A program made the position numbers and the translations under genes. A stretch of DNA of 64,000 nt. Origin: Amycolatopsis eburnea. Its GTDB lineage: Bacteria > Actinomycetota > Actinomycetes > Mycobacteriales > Pseudonocardiaceae. The stretch spans positions 62,001 through 126,000 of the forward strand of contig NZ_RSEC01000066.1 in NCBI RefSeq assembly GCF_003937945.1, in the 5' to 3' direction. Below, piece after piece: positions 41,319 to 49,972 of the stretch. The notes beneath the pieces are model-generated. The model made no database searches. It worked only from the letters and a program-made list of their open reading frames with translations, and had not been told where the DNA came from. Positions within the stretch are counted from its first letter, which is position 1, and the number at the start of each line of letters is the position of its first letter.

Positions 41319-42968
41319 TCAGGTTTCGACGGTGCGCCGCTGGGCCGTGCCCCCGGGCAGCGCGGCCAGCAACGACTTCGTGTACTCGTGCTTCGGGTCG
41401 AGCAGGACCTGTTCCACCGTCCCGGTTTCCACCAGCTCGCCGCGGTACATCACGGCGACGCGGTCGGCGATGTTCCAGGCCAGGCCCAGGTCGTGGGTGA
41501 TCACCAGCGCCGCCAGGCCGAGTTCGCGCCGCAGCCGCAGCAGCAGCCCGAGGATCTCGCCGCGCACCGACGCGTCCAGGGACGCGACCGGTTCGTCGGC
41601 CACCACCACCGACGGCTCCAGCGCCAGGGCCCCCGCGATGACGACGCGCTGGCGCTGGCCGCCGGAGAGCTGGTGCGGGAGGCGGTCGGCGTACTTCTCC
41701 GCCGGTCGCAGCTCCGCGGCCTCCAGCGCCCGGTGGACGACCGCGCGCTCGTCGGCAAGCTTGTGGATCCGCGGGCCCTCCGCGACGGCCTCGTACACCG
41801 TGTGGGCCGGGTTCAGCGCGCTGGTCGGGTCCTGCAGCACCAGCTGGACCTGCCGCCGGTACGCCTTGAGCCCGGCCCCGCCCGAAGGCACCGGCTCGCC
41901 GGCGTAGCGGACCACGCCGGAGTCGGGTTTCTGCAGGCCGAGCAGCGTCCGGGCCAAGGTCGTCTTGCCCGAGCCGGACTGGCCGACCAGTGCGACGATC
42001 TCGTCGCGCGACACCGTCAGGTCGACCCCGGCGACGGCGTCGATCCGCTTGCCCGTGCGGTCGCGGAAGGACACGCGCAGGTTCTCCGCGGCCAGCAGCG
42101 GCTCCCCCGCCGTCCGTTCCGCGGGTTCGGGTGGGAGCGGGTTGCTGGTCGCCGGGGCGAAGCGGGACACCGGATCACCGACGGTCGGGAACGCTGCCGC
42201 GAGCGCGCGGGTGTGCTCGTGCTGGGGGGAGCCCATCACCTCGGCGCTGGGGCCTTCCTCGACGATCTGCCCGTCGTACATCACGGCGATCCGCTGGCAG
42301 GTCGCGGCGAGGACGGACAGGTCGTGGCTGATCATGATCAGGCCGATGTCCTGCTCGGCGACCAGCCGCGACAGCAGCGCGAGGACCTGCGCCTGGACGA
42401 TGACGTCGAGCGCCGTGGTCGGTTCGTCGGCGATGATCAGCCGGGGCGAGCAGGCCAGCGCCATCGCGATCATGACGCGCTGCTTCTGCCCGCCGGACAG
42501 CTCGTGGGGGTAGGCGCCGGCGCGGCCCGGCGGCAGGTCGACCTGGGTGAGCAGCTCGGCGACGCGGGCGTCGACCTCGGTGTCGGACAGCGGCTTGCCG
42601 GAGGGCGGGTGCAGCCGGATCGGCTCGGCGATCTGCTCGCCGATCTTGCGGACCGGGTTGAGCGCGTGCATGGCGCCCTGGAACACCACCGACGCCTCGG
42701 CCCAGCGGACCGCGCGCAGGCGGCCCCACTTCATGGCGGTGACGTCCTCGCCGTCGAGGGCGATCTCGCCGGTGATCTTCGCCGTGCGCGGCAGCAGGCG
42801 CAGCACGCTCATCGCGACGGTGGACTTTCCCGAGCCGGACTCGCCCGCGACGCCGAGGGTGCCGCCGGGGTCGAGGGTGAGGTCGACGCCGCGGACGGCG
42901 GGCACCTCCTGGTCGCCCACGGCGTAGGTGACGGTGAGGTCCTTGAGCTGCAGCAGCGGGGTGGTCAC
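41319..42968 (-). CDS. fused two-domain ATPase of an oligopeptide/dipeptide importer (DppD-DppF)
   Basis: The 549-residue protein has two complete ABC ATPases. The first, at about residues 5-260, has Walker [20 protein letters not shown], signature [17 protein letters not shown] and Walker [13 protein letters not shown]. The second, at about 285-530, has [33 protein letters not shown] and [12 protein letters not shown]. Both carry the oppDF-type wording. The GTG start overlaps the DppC stop as GTGA. It powers the permeases encoded upstream in the same operon. Confidence 0.95.
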   Translation of the reverse strand: MTTPLLQLKDLTVTYAVGDQEVPAVRGVDLTLDPGGTLGVAGESGSGKSTVAMSVLRLLPRTAKITGEIALDGEDVTAMKWGRLRAVRWAEASVVFQGAMHALNPVRKIGEQIAEPIRLHPPSGKPLSDTEVDARVAELLTQVDLPPGRAGAYPHELSGGQKQRVMIAMALACSPRLIIADEPTTALDVIVQAQVLALLSRLVAEQDIGLIMISHDLSVLAATCQRIAVMYDGQIVEEGPSAEVMGSPQHEHTRALAAAFPTVGDPVSRFAPATSNPLPPEPAERTAGEPLLAAENLRVSFRDRTGKRIDAVAGVDLTVSRDEIVALVGQSGSGKTTLARTLLGLQKPDSGVVRYAGEPVPSGGAGLKAYRRQVQLVLQDPTSALNPAHTVYEAVAEGPRIHKLADERAVVHRALEAAELRPAEKYADRLPHQLSGGQRQRVVIAGALALEPSVVVADEPVASLDASVRGEILGLLLRLRRELGLAALVITHDLGLAWNIADRVAVMYRGELVETGTVEQVLLDPKHEYTKSLLAALPGGTAQRRTVET

Positions 42969-43861
42969 TTCTTCAACCTCGGGTTGAGCACGGTCTCCAG
43001 GCCCCGGCCGACCAGGGTGAAGAAGAGGACGACGAGGACGATCGCGATGCCCGGCGGGAGCACGTTCCACCAGGCGCCGCGGCTGATGGCGCCGTTGTTG
43101 AGCGCGCTTTCGAGCACCAGGCCCCAGGTGACGGAGTTGGGGTCGCCGACGCCGAGGAACGACAGGGTGGCGTCGGCGATGACGGCGTTGCCGACCACCA
43201 GCGTCGTGTTGGCCAGCACCAGCGGCATCACGCCGGGCAGGACGTGCTTGCCGATGACGTGCAGGTGCCCGCCGCCGAGGGCGTGGGCGCGTTCGATGTA
43301 CGGGCGGCTTTCGATGGTCAACGTCTGTGCCCGGACCAGCCGGGCGGTGCTCGGCCACGCGGTGAGGCCGATGGCGACGATGATCGTGCCGACGCCCTTG
43401 GGCAGCACGGCCGAGAGCGCGATGGCGAGGATCAGGGACGGCAGGACCAGGAAGAAGTCGGTGAACCGCAGCAGCGTCGCCGACACCCAGCCGCCGAAGT
43501 GCGCGGCGGTGATCCCGATCAGGGTGCCGATGACGACCGACAGCAGCGCGGCGGAGAACCCGACGAGCAGGGAGATCCGGGTGCCCCAGATCGTCATCAG
43601 CAGCACCGAGCGGCCGAAGTTGTCGGTGCCGAGCCAGAAGTCGCCGTTCGGCGGGGACAGCGGCTCGCCGGTGGCCTTGGTGACGTCGAGGCCGCTCTGG
43701 TCGCTGATCAGCGGCAGCAGCAGCGCGACGACGACGGTGGCGCCGAGCAGGACCAGCCCGACGAGCGCGGCGCGCTGCCCGGCGAACTCCCGCCAGGTCC
43801 GGGCGATCGACGCGCGCCGGCGGTGCCAGGCGATCTGGCGGGGCGTCTCTGCGGTGGTCAT
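42965..43861 (-). CDS. oligopeptide ABC importer permease (DppC-like)
   Basis: A 298-residue permease. It has a cytoplasmic N-terminus, the OppC_N region (RTWREFAGQRAALVGLVLLGATVVVALLLPLI), the GTDNFGRSVLLMTIWGTRISLLVGFSAALLSVVIG segment, and the EAA loop ESRPYIERAHALGGGHLHVIGKHVLPGVMPLVLAN. There are about six membrane helices. The ATG at 43861 overlaps the DppB stop as ATGA. It pairs with the DppB-like permease to form the channel. Confidence 0.95.
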   Translation of the reverse strand: MTTAETPRQIAWHRRRASIARTWREFAGQRAALVGLVLLGATVVVALLLPLISDQSGLDVTKATGEPLSPPNGDFWLGTDNFGRSVLLMTIWGTRISLLVGFSAALLSVVIGTLIGITAAHFGGWVSATLLRFTDFFLVLPSLILAIALSAVLPKGVGTIIVAIGLTAWPSTARLVRAQTLTIESRPYIERAHALGGGHLHVIGKHVLPGVMPLVLANTTLVVGNAVIADATLSFLGVGDPNSVTWGLVLESALNNGAISRGAWWNVLPPGIAIVLVVLFFTLVGRGLETVLNPRLKK

Positions 43862-44883
43862 GAGGTACGCACCCTCGGGTCGAGCACGCGGTAGAGCAGC
43901 TCCGCGAGCAGGTTCATCAGCACCACGGCGCTCGCCAGCACGGTGAACACGCCCTGCAGCACCGGCAGGTCGGGCCCGTGCAGGGCGTCGTAGGTCAGCT
44001 GCCCGAGCCCGGGCCAGCTGAACACCGCTTCGACGGTGACCGCGCCGGCGACGACCTGGCCGAACTGCATGAACACCAGCGTGGTGGTCGGCAGCAAGGC
44101 GTTGGGGACGGCGTGGCGGCGACGGACGAGGTCGTCGCGCAGGCCCTTGGCGCGGGCGGTGGTGAGGTAGTCGGCGTTCATCTCCCCCAGCAGCGACGAC
44201 CGCATGATCAGCATGTACTGGGCGTAGAACACCGCCAGCAGCGTCAGGCACGGCAGCACCAGGTGGTGCAGGACGTCGAGGGTCTGGGACAGCACGTCGG
44301 GCGCGGCGTCCGGGGAGTGCATGCCGCGGCTGGGGAACAGGCCGTTGGTGACCACCAGCAGCATGAGGCCGAGCCAGAACTGCGGGACCGACCAGAGGGT
44401 CAGCGCGATCCCGGTCTGGGCGCGGTCGAAGAAGCTGTCGCGGCGCCAGGCGGCGCGGATGCCCAGCCACAGGCCGATGATGACGGCCAGGACGGTGGCG
44501 CTGCCGACGAGCAGGATGGTCGGCCAGAGCCGTTCGCCGATCATGTCGGCGACCGGGCGGCCGTTGTTGAGCAGCCGGGACTCGCCGAGGTCCCCGTGCA
44601 GCAGGTTCCAGAAGTACTGGCCGAACTGGACGAAGACGGGCTTGTCGACGCCCATCTTCTCGCGCAGTTCGGCGATCTGCTGGGGACTGGTGACGCGGTC
44701 GCGGGTCATCGCGGCGACGGGGTCGCCGGGCAGCATGCGGAAGAGGAAGAAGAACAGGACGACCACCAGCACGACGCTGATGACCGCCTCGAGGACCTTC
44801 CGGAGGACGAACCGGGCGGTGCCGGTCCCGCCGCGGTGCTCGTCGGGGTCGACGAGCACCGCGGCTTGTTCGGGGGCGGTCAT
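43858..44883 (-). CDS. oligopeptide ABC importer permease (DppB-like)
   Basis: A 341-residue permease with FVLRKVLEAVISVVLVVVLFFFLFRMLPGDPVAAMTRDRVT and the YLTTARAKGLRDDLVRRRHAVPNALLPTTTLVFMQFGQVVAGAVTVEAVFSWPGLGQL EAA loop. Six membrane helices are predicted. It follows the binding-protein gene by two bases and leads into DppC by an ATGA overlap. Confidence 0.95.
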   Translation of the reverse strand: MTAPEQAAVLVDPDEHRGGTGTARFVLRKVLEAVISVVLVVVLFFFLFRMLPGDPVAAMTRDRVTSPQQIAELREKMGVDKPVFVQFGQYFWNLLHGDLGESRLLNNGRPVADMIGERLWPTILLVGSATVLAVIIGLWLGIRAAWRRDSFFDRAQTGIALTLWSVPQFWLGLMLLVVTNGLFPSRGMHSPDAAPDVLSQTLDVLHHLVLPCLTLLAVFYAQYMLIMRSSLLGEMNADYLTTARAKGLRDDLVRRRHAVPNALLPTTTLVFMQFGQVVAGAVTVEAVFSWPGLGQLTYDALHGPDLPVLQGVFTVLASAVVLMNLLAELLYRVLDPRVRTS

Positions 44884-44885
44884 GC

Positions 44886-46718
44886 TTACTCGCGGTCTTC
44901 CGAGGTCTTGTTCCGGCGGCTGAGCGCGATGCCGCCGCCGACGAGGACCACCACGACGACCGCGCCGATGACGATCCACAGCACGGTGTTGCCGCTGCCG
45001 GAGTCCGCGGCGTTCTCGGTGCCGGCCGGGGTGGCGCCGTAGACGCCCCAGTAGCCGGTCTGCTCGAGGATCGCGCCCTTGGGCTGCGGCTGGGTGGTGA
45101 AGCCGGAGAACTTGTCGGAGCGGTAGGCCTCGAGCGCGTTCTGGTAGTCCAGGACGATCGTCGGGTACTGGCTGTAGAGGCGGGCCTGGGCCTGCTTGAC
45201 GTACTCGGCGCGCTTCGCGTCGTCGGTCTCGGTCAGCTGCTTCTTGTAGAGGTCGTCGTACTGGGCGTCGCAGAAGAACGTGTCGGTGCTGCCGCCCTTG
45301 GCGTCGGCGCTGGGCCGCGCCGCGCAGGTGTGCAGCGAGAGCGCGTAGTCCGGGTCGGGGTTGGTGCCGTAGCCACCGATGGCGAGGTCGTACTTGCCGG
45401 TGGCGGTGCGGTCGGACAGCTCGTCGTCGGAGACCAGGTCCTGCTTGACGGAGATGCCGATGTCCTTGAGCCAGCCGCTGACGTACTGGGCGACGCCCTG
45501 GTCGTAGCTGCGGTTGGAGTGGCCGGTCAGGCGCAGTTCCAGCTTCGCGCCGCCGGGGGCGGTACGGACGCCGTCGGGGCCCTTCTTGTAGCCGGCCTGC
45601 TCGAGGGTGGCGTTCGCGGCGGCGAGGTCGAACTTGACCTTCTCGCTGTCGCTGGGGTCCCAGTGGTAGGCGCTGTAGACGGCGGGCACGACGCCGCCGC
45701 CGACCTGGCCGAGGCCCTTGAGCACCTTGTCCACGATCGCCTGGGTGTCGACGGCCTGGGTGATCGCCTTGCGGACGTTGATGTCCTTGAGCACCGGGTT
45801 GCCGTCACCGATGGGGTTGTTCGCGTTGTCCTGGACGCCGAAGTTCATCGCCAGCTCGTCGTAGCGGCGGCCGGGCGCGGCGTTGGTGGTGATGCCCTGC
45901 TGGCCCTGCAGCGCGGCGAACTGGTTGGGGTTGAGCCGGTTGATGACGTCGACTTCGCCCTGCTTGAGCGCGTTGACGGCGGCTTCGGTGTCCTTGAACT
46001 GCAGCAGCTGCAGTTCGTCGACCTTCGGGGCGCCGCGCCAGTAGTCCTTGTTGGCCTTGAACTTGACGTACTCGTTCGGCTTGAACTCGGTGACCTGGTA
46101 CGGGCCGTCGGAGACGCCGGCGATGGCCAGCTCGTCGGTCTTGGGGTCCTTGAGGTCGGTGACCTGCTCCCAGATGTGCTGCGGCACGATCGGGACGTCG
46201 AGCAGGTTCATGTTGACCTGCACGGTCTTGGTCTTGATGACGAGGGTGGTGTCGTCGGGCGCGGTGACCGTCTCGAAGTTGGCCACGTAGTTGCCGTTGG
46301 CGGTGCGCGCGTTCTCGTCGGTGAGCATGCGGTTGAAGGTGAACGCCGCGTCCTTGGCGGTCACCGGCTTCCCGTCGCTCCACTTGACGCCGGTGCGGAT
46401 CTTGAACGTCCAGGTCAGCTTGTCCGGCGACGGCGTCCAGGACTCCGCGAGCGCGGGCGAGGCCTCGGCCTTCTCGGCGTTCGGGATGGTGAGGAACTCG
46501 AAGGTGAACCGGCCGATCTGCGTCGACGCGGCGAGCACGGCGGTGAACGGGTTCAGGTGGTCGATGCCGGTGGTCAGCGCGACCCGCAGCACTTTGCCCT
46601 GTTGCGCCTGGGCCGGTACGGCGAGCGGGATCGCCGCCAGTGTCGCGGCCGCGGCGACCGCGCCCACGCGGGCGAACCGCCCGAGTCTGCGTTGGAACTG
46701 CACCAAAAACCACCCCAT
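44886..46718 (-). CDS. peptide-binding protein of the ABC importer, with C-terminal membrane anchor
   Basis: The 610-residue SBP_bac_5 (cluster C) protein has an N-terminal signal sequence (GRFARVGAVAAAATLAAIPLAVPAQAQQ) without a lipobox cysteine. The binding domain runs to about residue 560 (TTGIDHLNPFTAVLAAS, LAESWTPSPDKLTWTFKIRTGVKWSDGKPVTAKDAAFTFNRML, QTGYWGVYG). It ends in a second hydrophobic helix (NTVLWIVIGAVVVVVLVGGGIALS) followed by RRNKTSEDRE. It is therefore anchored by its C-terminus rather than as a lipoprotein. ATG 46718 is chosen; a GTG at 46703 is possible. It is the first gene of the ABC operon. Confidence 0.94.
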   Translation of the reverse strand: MGWFLVQFQRRLGRFARVGAVAAAATLAAIPLAVPAQAQQGKVLRVALTTGIDHLNPFTAVLAASTQIGRFTFEFLTIPNAEKAEASPALAESWTPSPDKLTWTFKIRTGVKWSDGKPVTAKDAAFTFNRMLTDENARTANGNYVANFETVTAPDDTTLVIKTKTVQVNMNLLDVPIVPQHIWEQVTDLKDPKTDELAIAGVSDGPYQVTEFKPNEYVKFKANKDYWRGAPKVDELQLLQFKDTEAAVNALKQGEVDVINRLNPNQFAALQGQQGITTNAAPGRRYDELAMNFGVQDNANNPIGDGNPVLKDINVRKAITQAVDTQAIVDKVLKGLGQVGGGVVPAVYSAYHWDPSDSEKVKFDLAAANATLEQAGYKKGPDGVRTAPGGAKLELRLTGHSNRSYDQGVAQYVSGWLKDIGISVKQDLVSDDELSDRTATGKYDLAIGGYGTNPDPDYALSLHTCAARPSADAKGGSTDTFFCDAQYDDLYKKQLTETDDAKRAEYVKQAQARLYSQYPTIVLDYQNALEAYRSDKFSGFTTQPQPKGAILEQTGYWGVYGATPAGTENAADSGSGNTVLWIVIGAVVVVVLVGGGIALSRRNKTSEDRE

Positions 46719-46825
46719 CGTTCGCTTGTGAGCCTCCCCAAGGACGAGAAGTAACCACATACCGGGACAACCGCGCAATATGTTGCCGCCTCGGCAGGTG
46801 TCCGATCGTTATCGATCGATTCGCG

Positions 46826-46838
46826 TCACGCTGCGTGA
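46826..46838. promoter_or_regulatory. possible operator between peptide importer and D-aminopeptidase genes
   Basis: TCACGC, one base, GCGTGA is a perfect 13-base dyad in the 169-base divergent gap. A repeated CGATCG pair lies just left of it at 46803-46818. It may let one regulator control both the importer and the peptidase operon. The remaining gap shows nothing clear. Confidence 0.4.
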
Positions 46839-46887
46839 TCGGGGATTCCGCGTCCGGGGCGGGCGCGGTCTGGTTAGAGTGCCGGTC

Positions 46888-47715
46888 ATGCGCATCATGA
46901 TCTCGGCGGACATGGAGGGCGCCACCGGCGTCACGTGGACCGACGACGTCGTGCCCGGTTCGCCGCAGTGGGACCGCTTCCGGCGGCTGTTCACCGGTGA
47001 CGTCAACGCCGTGCTGGCCGGGCTGTTCGACGCCGGGGCCGGCGACGTGCTGGTCAACGAGGCGCATTCGTCGCAGCGGAACCTGCTGCTGGAGGACCTC
47101 GACCCGCGGGCGCGGATGCTCACCGGGCGGCACAAGCCGCTGTCGATGATGCAGGGCATCGATTCCGGTGTGGACGGTGTCGTGTTCCTGGGCTACCACG
47201 CCGGTGCCGGGTTCGACGGGGTGCTGTCGCACACCTACCTGGAGAACCAGATCACCGGGGTGTGGCTGGACGACGTCCCGGCGAGCGAGGGCAGGCTGAA
47301 CGCGGCCGTGGCGGCCGAGTACGGCGTGCCTGTCCTGCTCGTTTCGGGTGACGACGAAACGTGTGAAGACGCCCGTGACTACGCTCCGGAGGCGGAGCTG
47401 GTCCAGGTGAAGGAGTGCGTGAGCCGGTACGCGGCCATCTGCCTGCCGCCGGCGCGCACGGCGGAGCTGCTGACCGGCGCGGCGGCCGACGCGATGGCGC
47501 GGGCGGGCCGGGAGGAGCGGCGGGTCCGGGCGCACCGGATCGAGGTGGAGTTCGACGCGAGCCACCTGGCGCAGGCGACCGCGGTGATCCCGACGGTGGA
47601 GCAGATCGGCACGCGGCGGGTCGGGTTCGACGCGCCGAACATGACCGAGGCGATGAAGGCGTTCAAGGTCGTCACGGCGATCGCGGCGGGGGCGGTGCAG
47701 GGCATCTATGGCTGA
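46888..47715 (+). CDS. M55-family D-aminopeptidase (DppA-like)
   Basis: A 275-residue zinc peptidase of the M55 family. It has the amino-terminal MRIMISADMEGATGVTWTDD, with metal-binding Asp and Glu, a histidine in VNEAHSSQRNLL, RARMLTGRHKPLSMMQGID, and GVVFLGYHAGAG with a further histidine. B. subtilis DppA releases N-terminal D-Ala from peptides and is encoded with the Dpp importer, which matches the divergent ABC operon here. The ATG at 46888 is chosen because the leader before it lies in the promoter gap. Its stop overlaps the M20 gene. Confidence 0.93.
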   Translation: MRIMISADMEGATGVTWTDDVVPGSPQWDRFRRLFTGDVNAVLAGLFDAGAGDVLVNEAHSSQRNLLLEDLDPRARMLTGRHKPLSMMQGIDSGVDGVVFLGYHAGAGFDGVLSHTYLENQITGVWLDDVPASEGRLNAAVAAEYGVPVLLVSGDDETCEDARDYAPEAELVQVKECVSRYAAICLPPARTAELLTGAAADAMARAGREERRVRAHRIEVEFDASHLAQATAVIPTVEQIGTRRVGFDAPNMTEAMKAFKVVTAIAAGAVQGIYG

Positions 47716-49006
47716 CGTCGTCGAGCTGTGCGCGGACCTGATCCGGTTCGACACGACCAACCGCGGCGGCAACGACGCCGAGCCCGAGCGGCCCGCCGCC
47801 GAGTACGTCGCCGCGTTCCTCGACGGCCTCGGGATCCCGTCGCGCATCCTCGAAGCCGCACCCGGGCGGGCCAGCGTGATCGCCCGCGTGCCGGGCACGG
47901 ACCCCACGCTGCCGGCGCTGCTGGTGCAGGGGCACCTCGACGTCGTGCCGGCGGACGCGGCGGACTGGTCGGTGCACCCGTTCGCCGGCGAGGTGCGCGA
48001 CGGGTACCTGTGGGGCCGCGGCGCGACCGACATGAAGGACTTCGTGGCGATGGTGCTCGCCGCGCTGGCCGGCGGCGTCCGGCCGCGGCGCGAGCTGGTG
48101 CTGGCGTTCGTCGCCGACGAGGAGGACCGCGGCGAGTGGGGCGCGCACTGGCTGGTCGCCGAGCACCCGGAGCTGTTCGAGGGCTGCGTGGCGGCGATCA
48201 GCGAGTCCGGCGGCTACACCTACCACGTGCCGGCCGCCGACGGCCGCGACGTGCACCTGTACCCGGTGGGCACGGCCGAGCGCGGCACCGCCCACCTGCG
48301 CCTGACCGCCCGCGGCCGCGCGGGCCACGGCTCGCGCCCGAACACCGAGAACGCCGTCACCCGGCTGGTGGGTGCGCTGCACCGGATCGCGGCCCACGAG
48401 TGGCCGGTGTCGCTGACCCCGGCGGTGCGGGCGTTCCTGGAGCGGACCGGCGCGGCGCTGGGCGTGCCGGTGGACCTGTCCTCTTCGGACGGTGTGGACG
48501 CGGCCGTGGCCGCGCTGGGCCCGGCGGGTTCGCTGGTGGTGCCGACGGTCCGCAACAGCACGACCCCGACGATGCTCGACGCGGGCTACAAGGTGAACGT
48601 GATCCCCTCGACGGCGACCGCGCAGGTCGACGTCCGGGTGCTGCCGGGCACCGAGGAGTCGTTGTTCGCGGCGCTGGACGAGCTGCTCGGCGAAGGGGTG
48701 ACGCGGGAGTTCGTCGCGCACCAGCCGCCGGTGCAGGCACCGGTGGACTCGCCGTGGTTCACCGCGATGGCCGAGGCGCTGCGCGCGGAGGACCCCGAGG
48801 CCGTGGTGGTGCCGTATTGCCTGGGCGGCGGGACGGACGCGAAGGCGTTCGCGCAGCTGGGGATCGACAACTACGGGTTCGCGCCGCTGTGGCTGCCGAA
48901 GGGCTTCCCGTACCGGGCGATGGCGCACGGGGTGGACGAGCGGGTCCCGGTGGAGGGCCTGCACTTCGGGACCCGCGTGCTGTCCCGGTTCCTGGCTACC
49001 GCGTGA
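47708..49006 (+). CDS. M20/M25/M40-family metallopeptidase
   Basis: A 432-residue M20 peptidase. The first metal site is LLVQGHLDVVPAD, the bridging aspartate is in WGRGATDMKDF, the catalytic glutamates are in VADEEDRGEWGAHWL, and a late metal histidine is probable near EGLHFGTRVL. The dimerisation/lid domain is at about residues 190-310 (TAERGTAHLRLTARGRAGHGSRPNTENAV). It should hydrolyse small peptides or N-acyl amino acids. It overlaps the D-aminopeptidase gene by eight bases, so the two act downstream of the same peptide import. Confidence 0.94.
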   Translation: MADVVELCADLIRFDTTNRGGNDAEPERPAAEYVAAFLDGLGIPSRILEAAPGRASVIARVPGTDPTLPALLVQGHLDVVPADAADWSVHPFAGEVRDGYLWGRGATDMKDFVAMVLAALAGGVRPRRELVLAFVADEEDRGEWGAHWLVAEHPELFEGCVAAISESGGYTYHVPAADGRDVHLYPVGTAERGTAHLRLTARGRAGHGSRPNTENAVTRLVGALHRIAAHEWPVSLTPAVRAFLERTGAALGVPVDLSSSDGVDAAVAALGPAGSLVVPTVRNSTTPTMLDAGYKVNVIPSTATAQVDVRVLPGTEESLFAALDELLGEGVTREFVAHQPPVQAPVDSPWFTAMAEALRAEDPEAVVVPYCLGGGTDAKAFAQLGIDNYGFAPLWLPKGFPYRAMAHGVDERVPVEGLHFGTRVLSRFLATA

Positions 49007-49060
49007 ACTCCGGGCCGGTCCCCGGATGCCCGGCGCGGTCCGGTCGAGCGCCGGGCAATG

Positions 49061-49145
49061 CGCCCCAAGGTGGCCTTCGGTGCGTCTGACGCAACGAAGG
49101 GCCCCTTGGGTGCGTCGGACGCAACCAATGTGGCCTTCGGTGCGT
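49061..49145. repeat. intergenic repeat/hairpin cluster behind M20 peptidase
   Basis: TGGCCTTCGGTGCGT occurs at 49071-49085 and again, identically, 60 bases later at 49131-49145. Between them lie TGCGTC-type dyads, TGCGTCTGACGCA and TGCGTCGGACGCA, and a hairpin formed by CCAAGGTGGCCTTCG pairing with CGAAGGGCCCCTTGG with two mismatches. It sits between the convergent M20 and methyltransferase genes and may terminate both. Confidence 0.6.
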
Positions 49146-49147
49146 GG

Positions 49148-49780
49148 TTAGCGCGTGAACTCCGCCCAGTAGCGGGCGCCGTCGCGGATGGTCTCCAGGC
49201 CGATCAGGTGGACGCCGTCCTGGGCGGCCGATTCGACCTCGGCGCGGCTGAACGGCCACGGCGGGGAGACCCAGGTGGTCATGTCCATGTTCTCCTCGGC
49301 GACCTCGCACACCAGCAGCGTGCCGCCCGGGGCGAGGAAGCCGGCCAGCGACGTCAGGGCCGCCGGGCGGTAGTCGCGGGGCATCGCCTGGATGTTCATG
49401 ATCTCCACGACCAGGTCGAACGCCTGCTTCCACTCCCCCGGCGGGTGCAGCAGGTCGGCGACGACGTAGTCCACCGCGGAGTCCGGGAAACGCGCCTGTG
49501 CGGCCTTGATCGCGGTCGGGGCGACGTCGAAGCCGGTCACCGCCCAGCCGTGCGCGGCCAGCAGTTCGGAGTCGTCGCCGAGGGCGCTGCCGACGACGAG
49601 CGCGCGGCGGCCCTCGCCGGGCTGGATCCACTCGGCGAGGTCGGCGTTGGGGGTGCCGCGGGTCCAGGGGACGACCGCTTCGCCGCGTTCGGCGGCGGTG
49701 TAGAGCTGGTCGAACCAGCCGGTCGGATTGCCTTCGGCGAGGGACGCCCGGGAGAGCACCCGGTCGGCGGGGTCGGTCAT
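49148..49780 (-). CDS. class I SAM-dependent methyltransferase (TPMT-like)
   Basis: A 210-residue methyltransferase with motif I RRALVVGSALGDDSELLAAHGWAVTGFDVAPTAI, then DYVVADLLHPPGEW, DLVVEIMNIQAMP and LAPGGTLLVCEVAEE. The layout (short N-terminal helix, WFDQLYTAAERGEAVVPWTRGTPNADL) resembles thiol or small-molecule methyltransferases of the TPMT/TehB type. The ATG at 49780 is preferred because an upstream extension runs into the gap before the GH92 gene. The substrate is unknown. Confidence 0.92.
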   Translation of the reverse strand: MTDPADRVLSRASLAEGNPTGWFDQLYTAAERGEAVVPWTRGTPNADLAEWIQPGEGRRALVVGSALGDDSELLAAHGWAVTGFDVAPTAIKAAQARFPDSAVDYVVADLLHPPGEWKQAFDLVVEIMNIQAMPRDYRPAALTSLAGFLAPGGTLLVCEVAEENMDMTTWVSPPWPFSRAEVESAAQDGVHLIGLETIRDGARYWAEFTR

Positions 49781-49972
49781 GGCCGTGACCCTACCGATCA
49801 CGCCGGTCCGCCGGGAGTGGTTTACCGAGGCCTTGCCTGCCGGGTTGTCCACTTCTGGTCAGGTTTGTCGGCCGGTCTTGACATCGATGTCACCCGCGCG
49901 TTTGTCTTCCTGGGCGCCGCCGGTCCCCGCCTGCGCGGCGCCTGATGAACCCGCCCTCCAGCACTGGGAGCA

